Source of the DNA: Hyphomicrobiales bacterium
GTDB taxonomy: Bacteria; Pseudomonadota; Alphaproteobacteria; Rhizobiales; Beijerinckiaceae
DNA length: 64,000 nt
Assembly: GCA_027484605.1 (NCBI GenBank)
Contig: JAIXSR010000034.1
Span: 86,089 to 150,088, forward strand
Direction of reading: 5' to 3'
Shown here: piece by piece, positions 1 to 8,764 of the stretch
How the letters are laid out: the number at the start of each line of letters is the position of its first letter
Position numbering within the stretch: the stretch's first letter is position 1
Made by a program: the position numbers and the translations under genes
The notes under the pieces: generated by a model
Seen by the model: only the letters and a program-made list of their open reading frames with translations
What the model was told of the DNA's origin: nothing
Databases searched by the model: none

Positions 1-217
1 CGCGCCAGGTCTTCGCGCCGGCTCCGGCGCTTGTCGCCAGTCGCTGGCAGAAGGCATCCGCCCCCTCCAGACCACCGAAATTGGCGCCATCCGGCCCCGG
101 CTGCGAGGTAATGAAGAAGGTCATATTGGGGAATTGCGGCGGCTGCGGCGCCTGTGCCAGCGCCGGCATGGCCATAATCCCCACGGCAAAAGCCGACAAG
201 ATCAGTCGCTTGTTCAT
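1..217 (-). CDS. secreted protein, lectin-like annotation family (partial, C-terminus off window)
   Basis: Only the first 72 codons are inside the window; the gene runs off the left edge. It starts with ATG behind a strong GGAGGA ribosome binding site. The first 22 or so residues form a clear Sec signal peptide (MNKR, a hydrophobic stretch, then ALAQA), so the product is exported. The mature part has FITSQPGPDGANFGGLEGADAFC, a motif found in short alphaproteobacterial secreted proteins often annotated as lectin or as hypothetical. No enzymatic residue can be named. The class is recognised from memory of that motif; the role is unknown. Confidence 0.6.
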   Translation of the reverse strand, partial: MNKRLILSAFAVGIMAMPALAQAPQPPQFPNMTFFITSQPGPDGANFGGLEGADAFCQRLATSAGAGAKTWR

Positions 218-395
218 TGTTTCCTCCCTTAGCCCGGATTTTTCGGGGCCAGGGGAGGATAGACCGGTCCTCACGCGGCGGTATCACAACCGCGTGAGAG
301 GATCCCGCTCTGAAGCAAGTTCGCCTTGCAATCTCGCACGAAGATTGCCGCCGCAGATCCGGCGGCACGGCCGGAAGCTGGCGAATGGCGGCTGG

Positions 396-926
396 TCAGA
401 ATTTCAGCTTGTCGTTGAAGGAGTTCCAGATTCCCGTATGACCCCAGCGCCTGCCACGCTGGATGAGGATATCATCCATGCCATCGGCCTCCTCCTCATC
501 GGAATGGGAGGCGAACAATGCGTAGAAAAGGAAAATCAGCGCAAATCCCAGCCAGGCCGCCATCGTCAGAAGGCGGTTGGTCATGTGCTCGAAGCCGAGA
601 TTGACCGTCACACGGCCGGGCGCCGGCCCGGCCAGCACCGGATACACGTCCTTGCCATTCACGGTTCCCGAAAAGGTGAGGAAGATCCGGATCGGCTCTT
701 GCGCCTTCACAGGCTGGATCGGCTGGATATCGACCGTGCACTGGCTGAAGATCAGCATCTGCCGGTTGCAATCGGCCTTCACGATCCGGTGCGCGGTCGA
801 TCGCCTCACCTGCCCCTGCTCGACAAGATTGGCATAGATGTCGGCAATCTCACGATCGGCGGTCCAGACCATGCCGAGGAAAATGAAGAAGCCGATGATG
901 CGGTACAGCACGAAGACCTCCGGCAT
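396..926 (-). CDS. hypothetical two-pass membrane protein
   Basis: A 176-residue protein that I do not recognise. It has a hydrophobic segment at about residues 5-22 and another at about 118-137. The roughly 95 residues between them are polar and probably extracytoplasmic, with two cysteines (in KADCNRQ and FSQCTVD) that could pair. The tail is acidic then basic. The gene lies 87 bases downstream of thrS on the same strand and may share its transcript. Its ATG is in the loop of a perfect 11-bp inverted repeat (913-942), so translation may be structurally controlled. The long plus-strand frame over the same DNA has no signal or domain and was not called. Confidence 0.7.
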   Translation of the reverse strand: MPEVFVLYRIIGFFIFLGMVWTADREIADIYANLVEQGQVRRSTAHRIVKADCNRQMLIFSQCTVDIQPIQPVKAQEPIRIFLTFSGTVNGKDVYPVLAGPAPGRVTVNLGFEHMTNRLLTMAAWLGFALIFLFYALFASHSDEEEADGMDDILIQRGRRWGHTGIWNSFNDKLKF

Positions 927-942
927 GCTTTCCGGAGGTCTT
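913..942 (-). promoter_or_regulatory. perfect 11-bp inverted repeat enclosing a start codon
   Basis: Bases 913-923 (AAGACCTCCGG) and 932-942 (CCGGAGGTCTT) are exact reverse complements separated by 8 bases. The loop contains the ATG (926-924) of the downstream small membrane protein gene, and the second arm in the mRNA is codons 2 to 5. The mRNA would fold into a GC-rich hairpin with AUG in the loop. No T-run follows, so it is not a classical terminator. It may gate translation or attenuate readthrough from thrS. Confidence 0.5.
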
Positions 943-1013
943 GGCAGAAAAACTTGATGAATCAGTAAATTGGATCGCAGACTTCTTGCGACAGCCTTTG
1001 TCCCGGGGCCAGT

Positions 1014-2993
1014 TTACCTCCGCAGATCCGGCGGCACGGCCTCGGCCTCCAGCATCGCCAGAGCCTCGTCGAGCGGCATCGTCACCTGCGCCTGGCTCCC
1101 GAGCCGACGGATCGTCACCGTCCGCTCCTCGGCCTCGCGCTTGCCAACGGCGAAGATCACGGGAACCTTGGCGAGGGAATGCTCGCGCACCTTGTAGCTG
1201 ATCTTCTCGTTGCGAAGATCGGCACGGGCCCGCAACCCGGCCGCGAAGGCCGCTTCCGTCACTTCGTGCGCGTAATCATCCGCCTCCGAGGTGATCGGGC
1301 AGACCACGAGCTGCTCCGGCGCCAGCCAGAGCGGGAAATGCCCGGCATAGCTCTCGATCAGGATACCGAGGAAGCGCTCGAGGCTGCCGACAATGGCGCG
1401 ATGCACCATGACCGGCTGCTTCTTCTCGCCATCGGCGCCGATATAGAAGGCGCCGAACCGCTCCGGCAGGTTGAAGTCGACCTGCGTTGTGCCGCATTGC
1501 CAGTCGCGCCCGATCGCATCCTTCAGCGTGTACTCGAATTTCGGGCCGTAGAAGGCACCCTCGCCCGGGTTGAGCCCGGTCTTGATCTTGCCGCCGGATT
1601 CCGCGGCGATCTTGTCGAGCACGCGCATCATGATCGCCTCGGCCCTGTCCCAGGCCTCGTCGGTGCCGACGCGCTTTTCCGGCCGGGTCGAGAGTTTCAC
1701 GACAAGGCTGTCGAACCCGAAATCGCGATAGACCGAGAGCATCAGCTCGTTGATCTTCATGCACTCGGATTCAAGCTGCTCCTCGGTGCAGAAGACATGC
1801 GCATCGTCCTGCGTGAAGCCGCGCACGCGCATCAGCCCGTGCAGGGCACCGGAGGCCTCGTAGCGATGGACGACGCCGAATTCCGCGAGGCGGATCGGCA
1901 GGTCGCGATAGCTCTTGAGCCCGTGCTTGAAGAGCTGCACATGGCCGGGGCAATTCATCGGCTTCAGCGCAAAGACCTTGTGGTCGCGCGTGGCATCGAG
2001 CGGATTCTCGAAGGCCGAGGCCGATTTCACGGCGAACATGCCATCCTGGTACCAGCCCCAATGCCCCGAGGTTTCCCAGAGGCTCTTGTCGAGAATCTGC
2101 GGCGCATTCACTTCCTCGTAGTCGCGGCGGAGGCGCCGGCGCATATAGGCGATGAGCTGCTGGAACATCGTCCAGCCCTTGGAATGCCAGAACACCGTGC
2201 CCGGGCCCTCATCCTGGAAATGGAACAGGTCCATCTCCCGGCCGAGCTTGCGATGGTCGCGCTTCTCCGCTTCCTCGATCTGCTTCAGATAGGCGTCGAG
2301 ATCCTCCTGCGCAGCGAAGGCCGTGCCGTAGATCCGGGTCAGCATTTGATTGTTCGAATCGCCACGCCAATAGGCGCCGGCCACCTTCATCAGCTTGAAG
2401 GCCGTGCCGACCTTGCCGACGCTGGTCATGTGCGGACCGCGGCAGAGATCAATCCACTCACCCTGCTTGTACATTTTCAGGTCTTCGCCCGGGGGAATCG
2501 CATCCACCAGCTCGACCTTGAAATGTTCGCCCTTCGCCCGGAAGAAATCCTTGGCCTGGTCGCGCGTCCAGAGCTCCTTGGTGAAGGGCGCATCCCTGGC
2601 AATGAGCTCGCGCATCTTCTTCTCGATGGCGGCGAAATCTTCGGGCGTGAACGGCTCGTTCCGGAAGAAATCGTAATAGAAGCCGTTCTCGATCACCGGC
2701 CCGATCGTCACCTGCGTGCCGGGCCAGAGCGCCTGCACCGCTTCGGCCAGCACATGCGCCGCATCATGGCGGATCAGCTCGAGGCAGCGCGGATCCGTCC
2801 GCGGCAGGAACTCGATCCGGGCATCGCGCTCGATCGGATCGGCAAGGTCACGCACCTCGCCATCCAGCGCCATGACGGCGGTGCGCTTCAGCAGCGAGGG
2901 GGAAATGCCGCCGGCAATCGCCGCGCCGGTGATTCCGGCGGGAAATTCGCGCTGCGCGCCATCGGGAAAGGTCAGGGAAATCATGGGGGCCAT
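1014..2993 (-). CDS. thrS: threonine--tRNA ligase
   Basis: Cytoplasmic class II synthetase that charges tRNA-Thr. The 659 residues hold, in order, an N-terminal TGS domain (ISLTFPDG onward), the second additional editing domain with the HxxxH-type site ([12 protein letters not shown]), the catalytic core and a C-terminal anticodon-binding domain. The zinc ligands are visible: the cysteine of MNCPGH near residue 348, the histidine of the TQDDAH segment and that of MVHRAIVGS. Length is normal for the family. ATG at 2993 is preferred because AGGAG lies 8 bases upstream; an ATG three codons later is the alternative. A small membrane gene follows downstream. Confidence 0.97.
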   Translation of the reverse strand: MAPMISLTFPDGAQREFPAGITGAAIAGGISPSLLKRTAVMALDGEVRDLADPIERDARIEFLPRTDPRCLELIRHDAAHVLAEAVQALWPGTQVTIGPVIENGFYYDFFRNEPFTPEDFAAIEKKMRELIARDAPFTKELWTRDQAKDFFRAKGEHFKVELVDAIPPGEDLKMYKQGEWIDLCRGPHMTSVGKVGTAFKLMKVAGAYWRGDSNNQMLTRIYGTAFAAQEDLDAYLKQIEEAEKRDHRKLGREMDLFHFQDEGPGTVFWHSKGWTMFQQLIAYMRRRLRRDYEEVNAPQILDKSLWETSGHWGWYQDGMFAVKSASAFENPLDATRDHKVFALKPMNCPGHVQLFKHGLKSYRDLPIRLAEFGVVHRYEASGALHGLMRVRGFTQDDAHVFCTEEQLESECMKINELMLSVYRDFGFDSLVVKLSTRPEKRVGTDEAWDRAEAIMMRVLDKIAAESGGKIKTGLNPGEGAFYGPKFEYTLKDAIGRDWQCGTTQVDFNLPERFGAFYIGADGEKKQPVMVHRAIVGSLERFLGILIESYAGHFPLWLAPEQLVVCPITSEADDYAHEVTEAAFAAGLRARADLRNEKISYKVREHSLAKVPVIFAVGKREAEERTVTIRRLGSQAQVTMPLDEALAMLEAEAVPPDLRR

Positions 2994-3172
2994 CGGCCAT
3001 TCTCCTGCTCACTCGGGGATACGGGCCCCGTAAGCCAGTCCGGATGCTTGAGCGTTGTCGATCCGCGAGGCCCGCATCCGGTTGGGGCGATTCGCGACCG
3101 TCGGTGCTTGTAACTGCGAAAGGTTCACGGCACCTTGCTTCCGGATAGACGACGCGCAGGACCGAAACAAGC

Positions 3173-3967
3173 ATGTTCCCGCCCCGCTTTTCCGGCTTTG
3201 CCACCCGCCTCGGCATGGCGATCGCCGCCCTTTTCGTGGCATCGGCCGCCAGCCTGGCCAACGACGCCATGACCTTCACGCTCGGGCGGCTTGATTCGGC
3301 GCCGGCCTGCGGTGCCCCTTGCGCCCAGTTCATCGTGGCGCGTGGCGAGATCTCCCATGGCAGCGCCTTCGGCTATTTCTATGCCCGCAAGCGCGCGGGC
3401 GACCGCGATCTCCCGGTCATCCTGGATTCGCCCGGCGGCTTCGTGATGGGCGCGACCTTCCTCGCGCGGAAATGGCGCGAACTCGAGGTCACCGCCATCG
3501 TCGCCGCTGCCGAACCCACCTGCCGCTGGGGTGGCAATGGCCGCGCCTGCGACCCGCGCGACGCCGATGGCCGGGTCCAGACCTTCAGCCTCGTCTCCGG
3601 CGGACGATGTGCCTCGGCCTGCCCGATGCTGCTGGCCGGCGCCGTGCGCCGGCTCGCCATGTCGGATGCCCGGTTCGGTGTCCATCGCCCGGCGATCAAC
3701 AAGGAGTCCACGGCCGGCCGGATCGCCCTCTCGCTGGGCGGAGACGATGCGCGCCTCCAGAAGCGGATCGATGACGACCTGCCCGACCATTTCCAGGCCA
3801 TGGGCATCGATCCGCGCCTCGCCGAGCGCTATCACGCCACGCCCAACGAGACGATGGACTGGTTCCCCGTGGCAGAGGCGCGCGCGCTCGGGCTCATCAA
3901 TGCCCTGCCGGCAGAGGTGGCGGGGCATCCTGCACTGCCGAAAGCCTTGCTGGACGCGATCCGCTGA
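3173..3967 (+). CDS. periplasmic ClpP/crotonase-fold protein (COG3904-like)
   Basis: A 264-residue exported protein with an N-terminal hydrophobic signal segment (about residues 13-29) ending near ASLAN. The body looks like the predicted periplasmic ClpP-fold group: LDSPGGFVMGATFLARKW resembles the oxyanion-hole SPGG loop, CASACPMLLAGAVRR carries a candidate nucleophilic serine between two cysteines, and FGVHRP a candidate histidine. Proteolytic activity is inferred from the fold, not shown. The gene stands alone between divergently transcribed thrS and convergent yidD. Substrate unknown. Confidence 0.7.
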   Translation: MFPPRFSGFATRLGMAIAALFVASAASLANDAMTFTLGRLDSAPACGAPCAQFIVARGEISHGSAFGYFYARKRAGDRDLPVILDSPGGFVMGATFLARKWRELEVTAIVAAAEPTCRWGGNGRACDPRDADGRVQTFSLVSGGRCASACPMLLAGAVRRLAMSDARFGVHRPAINKESTAGRIALSLGGDDARLQKRIDDDLPDHFQAMGIDPRLAERYHATPNETMDWFPVAEARALGLINALPAEVAGHPALPKALLDAIR

Positions 3968-3980
3968 AACAGCCTGTCCC

Positions 3981-4307
3981 CTACCGGGGCCGATCCGGCG
4001 CGTCGGAGCCCGGCTTCATCCCCTCCGGCACCCAGGTCTCCCGCCACCGTCCATAGCGCCAGGGCCGATGCCAGCCGGCATCTCGCGGCAATTCCTCGCA
4101 CACGAAATCGAGCCCGGAGGTCCCGCCCGGCCGGCAACGGCAGATGCGCGCCAGCCCCATCCAGCCGCCCGGCCAGACGCCATGTTTTTCAACGGCCTCG
4201 ATCATGTATTCCGAGCAGCTCGGCATGTGCCGGCATGTCCGCCCGATCAGCGCGGAGAGCGTGTAGCGATAGAGATAGACCGGCGCGAGGAAGAGACGGC
4301 GGATCAC
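3981..4307 (-). CDS. yidD: membrane protein insertion efficiency factor YidD
   Basis: Small amphipathic protein of the YidD (former DUF37) family, associated with the YidC insertase on the inner membrane face. The signature is clear: CRHMPSCSEYMIEAVEKHGVWPGGW, then RICRCRPGGTSGLDFV. I chose the GTG at 4307 (108 residues), which begins VIRRLFLAPVYLYRY and lies 7 bases after the stop of the upstream NifU-like gene. A longer frame to 4373 would overlap that gene by about 60 bases and adds only arginine-rich sequence. The C-terminal tail is a little longer than usual. The pair is probably co-transcribed. Confidence 0.9.
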   Translation of the reverse strand: MIRRLFLAPVYLYRYTLSALIGRTCRHMPSCSEYMIEAVEKHGVWPGGWMGLARICRCRPGGTSGLDFVCEELPRDAGWHRPWRYGRWRETWVPEGMKPGSDAPDRPR

Positions 4308-4314
4308 CGCCCGC

Positions 4315-4761
4315 CTACTCCGCCGCCACTTTCCGCCGTGCCTCGACCTGGCCGATCGCATCGACCACGGCATCGAAGGTCAGCAGGGTGGAGGCGTGCC
4401 GGGCCTTGTAGTCCCGCACCGGTTCCAGCACACGCAGATCGCCCCATTTGCCGTCCGGAGCCGGTCCGTTCTCTTTCAGCATCCGCCGGGCGACGTCGCG
4501 GACCTCGCGCAGTTCCGCTGCCGTCGAGCCGACGACATGGCGAGCCATGATCGAGGAGGAGGCCTGGCCGAGGGCACAGGCCTTCACCTCATGCGCGAAA
4601 TCGGTGACGACATCGCCCTCCATCGTCAGATCGATGGTCACGGTCGAGCCACAGAGCTTGGAATGGGCGGTCGCGCTGGCATCCGGCGCCGCAAGACGCC
4701 CCTGACGGGGAATGTCGGCAGCCAGTTCCAGAATGCGGCGGTTATAGACATCGTCGAGCAT
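4315..4761 (-). CDS. iron-sulfur cluster assembly scaffold-like protein (NifU N-terminal/IscU-like)
   Basis: A 148-residue protein of the NifU_N/IscU type. Conserved cysteines occur in AHSKLCGSTVTIDL and VKACALGQASSS, the arrangement of two of the three scaffold cysteines; the third is not obvious, so cluster assembly is inferred from the family. ATG at 4761 (MLDDVYNRRIL) is chosen because an AGAGGG site precedes it and homologues begin with this motif; an in-frame extension to 4848 adds unrelated residues. It lies just upstream of yidD on the same strand, an order common in Hyphomicrobiales. Confidence 0.82.
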   Translation of the reverse strand: MLDDVYNRRILELAADIPRQGRLAAPDASATAHSKLCGSTVTIDLTMEGDVVTDFAHEVKACALGQASSSIMARHVVGSTAAELREVRDVARRMLKENGPAPDGKWGDLRVLEPVRDYKARHASTLLTFDAVVDAIGQVEARRKVAAE

Positions 4762-4922
4762 GGAGAACCCTCTTGCCTCAAAAGATAAGGCCAAAGCCCC
4801 TGAATTGCCATAAGCTGGCGCCGGTCCCGTTCGGAGAGGCCGCGACAAATTTACTGCGCCGGGGGCAATCCATGCCCGGAACCCTTGCGTAAGATCAGCA
4901 ACACAACAACAGGAGGCGCCAC

Positions 4923-5555
4923 ATGGATGCAGTGGTTAAGACCTTTCCCGCCAAATCCTCGATCCGGAAACCCGTCGATCGCCCGTCGCGCGAGGAGGCT
5001 GAGGCCGCCGTGCGCACGCTGATCCGATGGGCCGGCGACGATCCGGCCCGGGAAGGATTGCTGGAAACGCCCAAGCGCGTCGTCAAGGCGTATGAGGAGC
5101 TGTTTTCCGGCTACCAGAAGGATGCCTCCGAGGCGCTCTCGAAGATCTTCGAGGATGTCGAGGGCTATGATGATCTCGTGCTGGTGAAGGACATTCCGTT
5201 CCACTCGCATTGCGAGCATCACATGGTGCCCTTCGTCGGCAAGGCGCATATCGCCTATTACCCCGAAGGCGGCGTGGTCGGCCTGTCGAAGCTTGCCCGC
5301 GTGGTCGATATCTTCGCCCGGCGGTTGCAGACGCAGGAAACGATGACGGCCGAGATCGTCCAGGCGATCGATGCGGCCCTCCATCCACGCGGCATCGCCG
5401 TTGTGATCGAGGCCGAGCATATGTGCATGTCCATGCGCGGCATCCAGAAGCAGGGCGCCTCGACGACGACCTGCCAGTTCACCGGCATCTTCCGGGATGA
5501 CCCGTCCGAACAGGTGCGGTTCTTCACGTTGCTCAATCTCGGGCGCCGCAACTGA
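4923..5555 (+). CDS. folE: GTP cyclohydrolase I
   Basis: Converts GTP to 7,8-dihydroneopterin triphosphate, the first step of tetrahydrofolate synthesis. The 210 residues are full length. Signatures are complete: [19 protein letters not shown] with the zinc-binding Cys-His pair, [19 protein letters not shown], and [13 protein letters not shown] with the second zinc cysteine. An AGGAGG-type site sits before the ATG. It is divergent from the NifU-like gene, sharing a 161-base intergenic region, and is closed by a strong terminator at 5632-5659. Confidence 0.97.
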   Translation: MDAVVKTFPAKSSIRKPVDRPSREEAEAAVRTLIRWAGDDPAREGLLETPKRVVKAYEELFSGYQKDASEALSKIFEDVEGYDDLVLVKDIPFHSHCEHHMVPFVGKAHIAYYPEGGVVGLSKLARVVDIFARRLQTQETMTAEIVQAIDAALHPRGIAVVIEAEHMCMSMRGIQKQGASTTTCQFTGIFRDDPSEQVRFFTLLNLGRRN

Positions 5556-5631
5556 GCGGGGCCCGTCTTTCCGGATGTTGCTCGCGCCCGGGCCGCGCTC
5601 TGCCCGCTCCTCCCGAGACAGCATCGCCTTG

Positions 5632-5659
5632 AAGGCCGGGCATCAGCCCGGCCTTTTTT
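5632..5659 (+). terminator. rho-independent terminator after folE
   Basis: AAGGCCGGGC and GCCCGGCCTT form a perfect 10-bp stem with a 4-base loop (ATCA) and a run of six T in all from the end of the right arm. It separates folE from hisI. Confidence 0.9.
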
Positions 5660-5725
5660 CGTTTCCCGTCAAGGCCTCCCGAGAAAGGGCTTGATTCGGC
5701 GCGCCAATCGCCCAACAACCGCGAC

Positions 5726-6136
5726 ATGTGGACGCCATCGACCCCCTTTGCCCCGCCTGGCACCAAGCTGGACCTCGAGGAAGGCCGGCGGCTCTCGCCG
5801 CGCTTCAATGCCGACGGGCTGATCACGGCCATCACCATGGATCATGCCAGTGGCGAGATCCTGATGCTGGCGCATATGAACGCCGAAGCCCTCGCCCGGA
5901 CACTTGAAACCGGCAATGTCTGGTATTTCTCGCGCTCGCGCAACGAATTGTGGCGCAAGGGCGCCACGAGCGGCCACACCCAGAGGCTGGTCGAGATGCG
6001 CATCGATTGCGATCAGGATGCCGTGCTGCTCAAGGTCGAGCAGATCGGCCCGGCCTGCCATACCAACCGGCGGTCATGCTTCTACCGGCGGGTCGAGGCC
6101 GGTGACGAGGGCTTCACCCTCGTCATCGACAGCTGA
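5726..6136 (+). CDS. hisI: phosphoribosyl-AMP cyclohydrolase
   Basis: Third step of histidine biosynthesis: hydrolytic opening of the purine ring of phosphoribosyl-AMP. The 136-residue stand-alone form (no HisE domain) is usual in alphaproteobacteria. Visible motifs: [28 protein letters not shown], the Mg-binding CDQDAVLL (Asp-x-Asp region) and the zinc cysteines of [13 protein letters not shown]. It stands apart from other his genes and is convergent with the CBS-domain gene, with 27 bases between stops. Confidence 0.96.
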   Translation: MWTPSTPFAPPGTKLDLEEGRRLSPRFNADGLITAITMDHASGEILMLAHMNAEALARTLETGNVWYFSRSRNELWRKGATSGHTQRLVEMRIDCDQDAVLLKVEQIGPACHTNRRSCFYRRVEAGDEGFTLVIDS

Positions 6137-6163
6137 CCGCCCGGGCGGGGCGGAAGCCGGCGC

Positions 6164-6595
6164 TCAGCTCGCGGCGATGTAGTCGCGCAGCGTCGCGCTT
6201 TCCTGCTCAAGCTCGGCAAGGCGATGCTTCACCACGTCTCCGATCGAGATCATCCCGTCAAGCCGGCCATCGGCAAGGACGGGGACATGCCGGAACTTGC
6301 CGGCTGTCATGATCTCCATCACCTGATGGATCGGCGAGGCGGCGACGCAGGTCACGACGCGGCGGGTCATGTGATCGGCCACGCGATCGTTCATGGCGGT
6401 TTCGCCACCCTGCGCCACGGCCCGGACGATATCGCGCTCGGAAAGGATGCCGGCAATGGTGCCGCCGGCGCCGGCGACGACAACGGCACCGATCCGGTGC
6501 TCGGCCAGAAGGGCTGCAGCCTGCTGGAGGCTCTGCCCGGGCTCCACCGTGATGACGGCCCTGCCCTTGTTCGCGAGAATCTTGCCAACACTCAT
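6164..6595 (-). CDS. CBS-domain protein (two CBS repeats)
   Basis: A 143-residue soluble protein made almost entirely of two CBS repeats, roughly residues 8-64 and 74-128. The typical motifs are GILSERDIVRAVA in the first and RHVPVLADGRLDGMISIGDVVKHRL in the second. Such stand-alone CBS pairs bind adenosine nucleotides and act as energy or redox sensors; the ligand and partner here are not known. It is monocistronic and points away from the PAS gene. Its promoter should lie in the 416-base region to its right. Confidence 0.88.
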   Translation of the reverse strand: MSVGKILANKGRAVITVEPGQSLQQAAALLAEHRIGAVVVAGAGGTIAGILSERDIVRAVAQGGETAMNDRVADHMTRRVVTCVAASPIHQVMEIMTAGKFRHVPVLADGRLDGMISIGDVVKHRLAELEQESATLRDYIAAS

Positions 6596-7011
6596 CGGTC
6601 GCTCCCTTCGTTCGCTTCTGGCGCGGCCTGGTCACGCCGACCGCGTGGCCTACGACTTTTGTCTAAATCGACGCCGGACGCAACGCGAAGATGTTGCGCA
6701 GCGCAACATGAACATCCGCGAATAGAGGGGCTGAAAAAGTAAACGCCGCGCCTGGAGCGAGGCGCGGCGTGAATTCCTTGGAGCCATTGAAAGCTCTCAC
6801 ATTCCCCGCGATTTCGCAATCGACATCCCCGATTAAGGTTACTTTGACCCCGGACTCGACCGCTCCGGCGTTAACGAATGGCGGCACGGTTTTCGCGAGG
6901 GAACGGAAGGATGGCCCGTCCTGTTCCGGATCGGAACGGTTTGGGCGGCCAAACCAGAAAACACCCTCCGCCTTTCCCGAAAGGGGACGGAACCGAGCCC
7001 GGGAAGCTGTC
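6596..7011. other. 416-base intergenic region between divergent genes
   Basis: No convincing protein gene is seen here. The region must hold promoters for the leftward CBS gene and the rightward PAS gene. A perfect 11-bp hairpin at 6743-6770 carries a T-rich tail only in the leftward direction. Frames crossing this region have no ribosome binding site or recognisable domain. Confidence 0.6.
6734..6770 (-). terminator. leftward intrinsic terminator with no obvious gene
   Basis: ACGCCGCGCCT (6743-6753) and AGGCGCGGCGT (6760-6770) pair perfectly around a 6-base loop. On the minus strand the stem is followed by TTTACTTTTT. No leftward protein gene ends here, so a short noncoding transcript or an insulator for the CBS gene is possible. 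Confidence 0.55.
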
Positions 7012-7704
7012 ATGCGTCATTCGTCAATCCGCGCCGTCTACACCTACTGGAACCAGTTGCGCGCCCATCGACCGGCGCCGCTCCGCACGGAGATGGACCC
7101 GCGCGCCCTCGCGCGCGAGCTTGGCGACATCTTTCTGCTGGAAGGCGAGGATGACGAGATGCGGTTCCGGCTCGCGGGGTCTCGCATGGTCCATGCCCTC
7201 GGCGACAGCCTGACAGGAAAGCCCTTTTCCGCCCTCTGGGAGGAGCAGGCCATGGCCGGTGCCCGCGAGGCCGTGGCGACGATCAACAAGGCGGAGGAAC
7301 CCATGCTGCTGGGCATCCGGGTCCCGGATCACACCGACATCATGCCGGCGCCGGAGCAACCCGCGCCGCGCCCCTCGACCTGGCTGAACCTGCGTCCGTT
7401 GCCCGGGCCGCGGATCGAGCGCCGCCGGGCCACGGGCCTCGCCGGGGAACTGCTGCTGCTCCCGCTCCGGCACCCGTCCCGGTCGGGCCGGCGGATTCTC
7501 GGCGCCTTCGGCCTGTTCGATCCGCCAGCCCTGCCCCGGACAAGCCCGGCCCGCATGATGATCTCCGGCGGGCGGATGCTCGGCCGTGACGCCATTCCCC
7601 TGCGTGGCTCCGACCTGCTTCCCGGCAATGGCGAGCGGCGGGGTCATCTCACAATCCTGCAGGGCAATGGCCCCGGTCCGGCGGTGAAGGGCGAACAGGC
7701 TTAA
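7012..7704 (+). CDS. PAS-domain regulatory protein (PAS_5/DUF1469-like)
   Basis: A 230-residue cytoplasmic protein. Residues 1-90 fit the alphaproteobacterial PAS_5 family: YTYWNQLRAHRPAPLRTEMDP, then LEGEDDEMRFRLAGSRMVHALG and LTGKPFSALW. The second half (LLPLRHPSRSGRRILGAFGLFD) fits the later part of that family; the tail is low complexity. There is no kinase, GGDEF or DNA-binding domain, so it is probably a sensory adaptor. A longer frame from 6769 exists, but ATG 7012 with GGAAG upstream agrees with homologues. It is followed by the PilZ gene after 58 bases; the two are probably co-regulated. Confidence 0.75.
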   Translation: MRHSSIRAVYTYWNQLRAHRPAPLRTEMDPRALARELGDIFLLEGEDDEMRFRLAGSRMVHALGDSLTGKPFSALWEEQAMAGAREAVATINKAEEPMLLGIRVPDHTDIMPAPEQPAPRPSTWLNLRPLPGPRIERRRATGLAGELLLLPLRHPSRSGRRILGAFGLFDPPALPRTSPARMMISGGRMLGRDAIPLRGSDLLPGNGERRGHLTILQGNGPGPAVKGEQA

Positions 7705-7762
7705 GGTTTCGTTTCCGGCTTGGTGGCAAAGTGCTTCATCGCGTTTTTCCACGGGAAATCGG

Positions 7763-8407
7763 ATGACCTTGCCTTTGCTGAAACCTCGGAACTCGTCCGT
7801 GCCCCAACGCCTGTTCCGCATGAGCGACGAACAGCGGCAGGGTCCACGCGTCAAGCTGTCAATCGGCGGCCGCTTCATGCGCCCGGACCGGAACGAACAC
7901 GGGGCCACGATCGTCGAGGCCTCGCTGAAGACGATGGATATCCAGACCGATGCCCTGGTTGTCACGGGCGAGCGCATCATCGGCTATTTCTACACGATCG
8001 GCCGCATCGAGGGCACCGTCCTCCGCGTGAAGCCGCGCAGCTTCATCCTCGATCTCGTGACGACCCTCGTGAAGCGCGACCGGCTGGCCAGCCAGCTGAT
8101 CTGGCTCGCGAACCGGGACATCCTCAACCTGCCCGAGGATCGCCGCCATGATCGTGTTGTCCCGAACGATCCGCGGATCAGCGTCCGCTACAAGGCGGCT
8201 CCCGACAATGACCCCGTCAATGGCCATCTGATCGACGTTTCGCGCTCCGGCGCGGCCCTGTCCATCCGGGGGCATTTCGAGAAGGGCGAGGAGATCATCA
8301 TCGGCACGACGCCTGCCCGCGTGGTCCGCGTCTTCGATGGCGGGATCGCGGTGGAATTCCATGGATCCATGCCGGATGCGATGTTCGATGTGAAGATGCG
8401 CCTCTGA
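7763..8407 (+). CDS. tandem PilZ-domain protein (c-di-GMP receptor)
   Basis: A 214-residue protein with two PilZ-like halves. The N-terminal half (about residues 24-110, GPRVKLSIGGRFM to ILDLVTTL) is degenerate and lacks the RxxxR motif. The C-terminal half (about 126-214) is canonical: DRRHDR supplies RxxxR, and DVSRSGAAL supplies the D/NxSxxG motif, so it should bind cyclic di-GMP. Family proteins in Hyphomicrobiales have the same degenerate-plus-canonical layout. An internal ATG at residue 20 (MSDEQRQGPR) is an alternative start. It lies between the PAS gene and the LapG-like peptidase gene and is closed by a terminator. Confidence 0.85.
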   Translation: MTLPLLKPRNSSVPQRLFRMSDEQRQGPRVKLSIGGRFMRPDRNEHGATIVEASLKTMDIQTDALVVTGERIIGYFYTIGRIEGTVLRVKPRSFILDLVTTLVKRDRLASQLIWLANRDILNLPEDRRHDRVVPNDPRISVRYKAAPDNDPVNGHLIDVSRSGAALSIRGHFEKGEEIIIGTTPARVVRVFDGGIAVEFHGSMPDAMFDVKMRL

Positions 8408-8764
8408 CGCCGGGCCTCCCGATCCGGATTGCTGAAGCCGCCCCGCCCGGGCGGCTTTTTCATGTCCGCAGAAGGACTTGGCATCGCCACTTGATGCTAG
8501 CCTTTATTGGCGCCTAACCAGCCTAGTAAATCCTGATTAATTTCAAAGCGCGCAATTTGATGCGGTTATTCCGGAATCTCAAAATTCTGTATATTCGACA
8601 AAGCCTTGCATGGTTAACCAATTCTGCGCCCTCCAACGGCCTCCTGGACGGGCTGTGCCATGCTTAGAAATCACTTAATGCGACGCTGAAAATCCGAGCA
8701 CTGAAAATCGCCGGATTTGAAAAGGAACCATGCGATCACCGCTCTCGACGAACGGGAGGGGTAT
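8408..8764. other. 357-base intergenic region before the LapG-like gene
   Basis: After the terminator at 8436-8460 there is a relatively AT-rich stretch (about 8500-8625) that is probably the promoter region of the cysteine peptidase gene. It contains a GGTTAACC palindrome and, near 8690-8710, two copies of CTGAAAATC spaced about 15 bases apart. No gene is seen. Confidence 0.5.
8436..8460 (+). terminator. rho-independent terminator after the PilZ gene
   Basis: AGCCGCCC pairs with GGGCGGCT around a 5-base loop and is followed by TTTT. Confidence 0.85.

Noticed and set aside
81..968. 295-residue plus-strand open frame across the first two genes
   Set aside because: Both minus-strand genes have signal or membrane segments and, for the first, a strong ribosome binding site.
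1179..3113. 644-residue plus-strand open frame over thrS
   Set aside because: thrS is certain on the minus strand; the frame has no ribosome binding site or motif.
8540..8590. -35/-10 promoter TTGATG and TATATT
   Set aside because: The spacing is about 28 bases, far too long.
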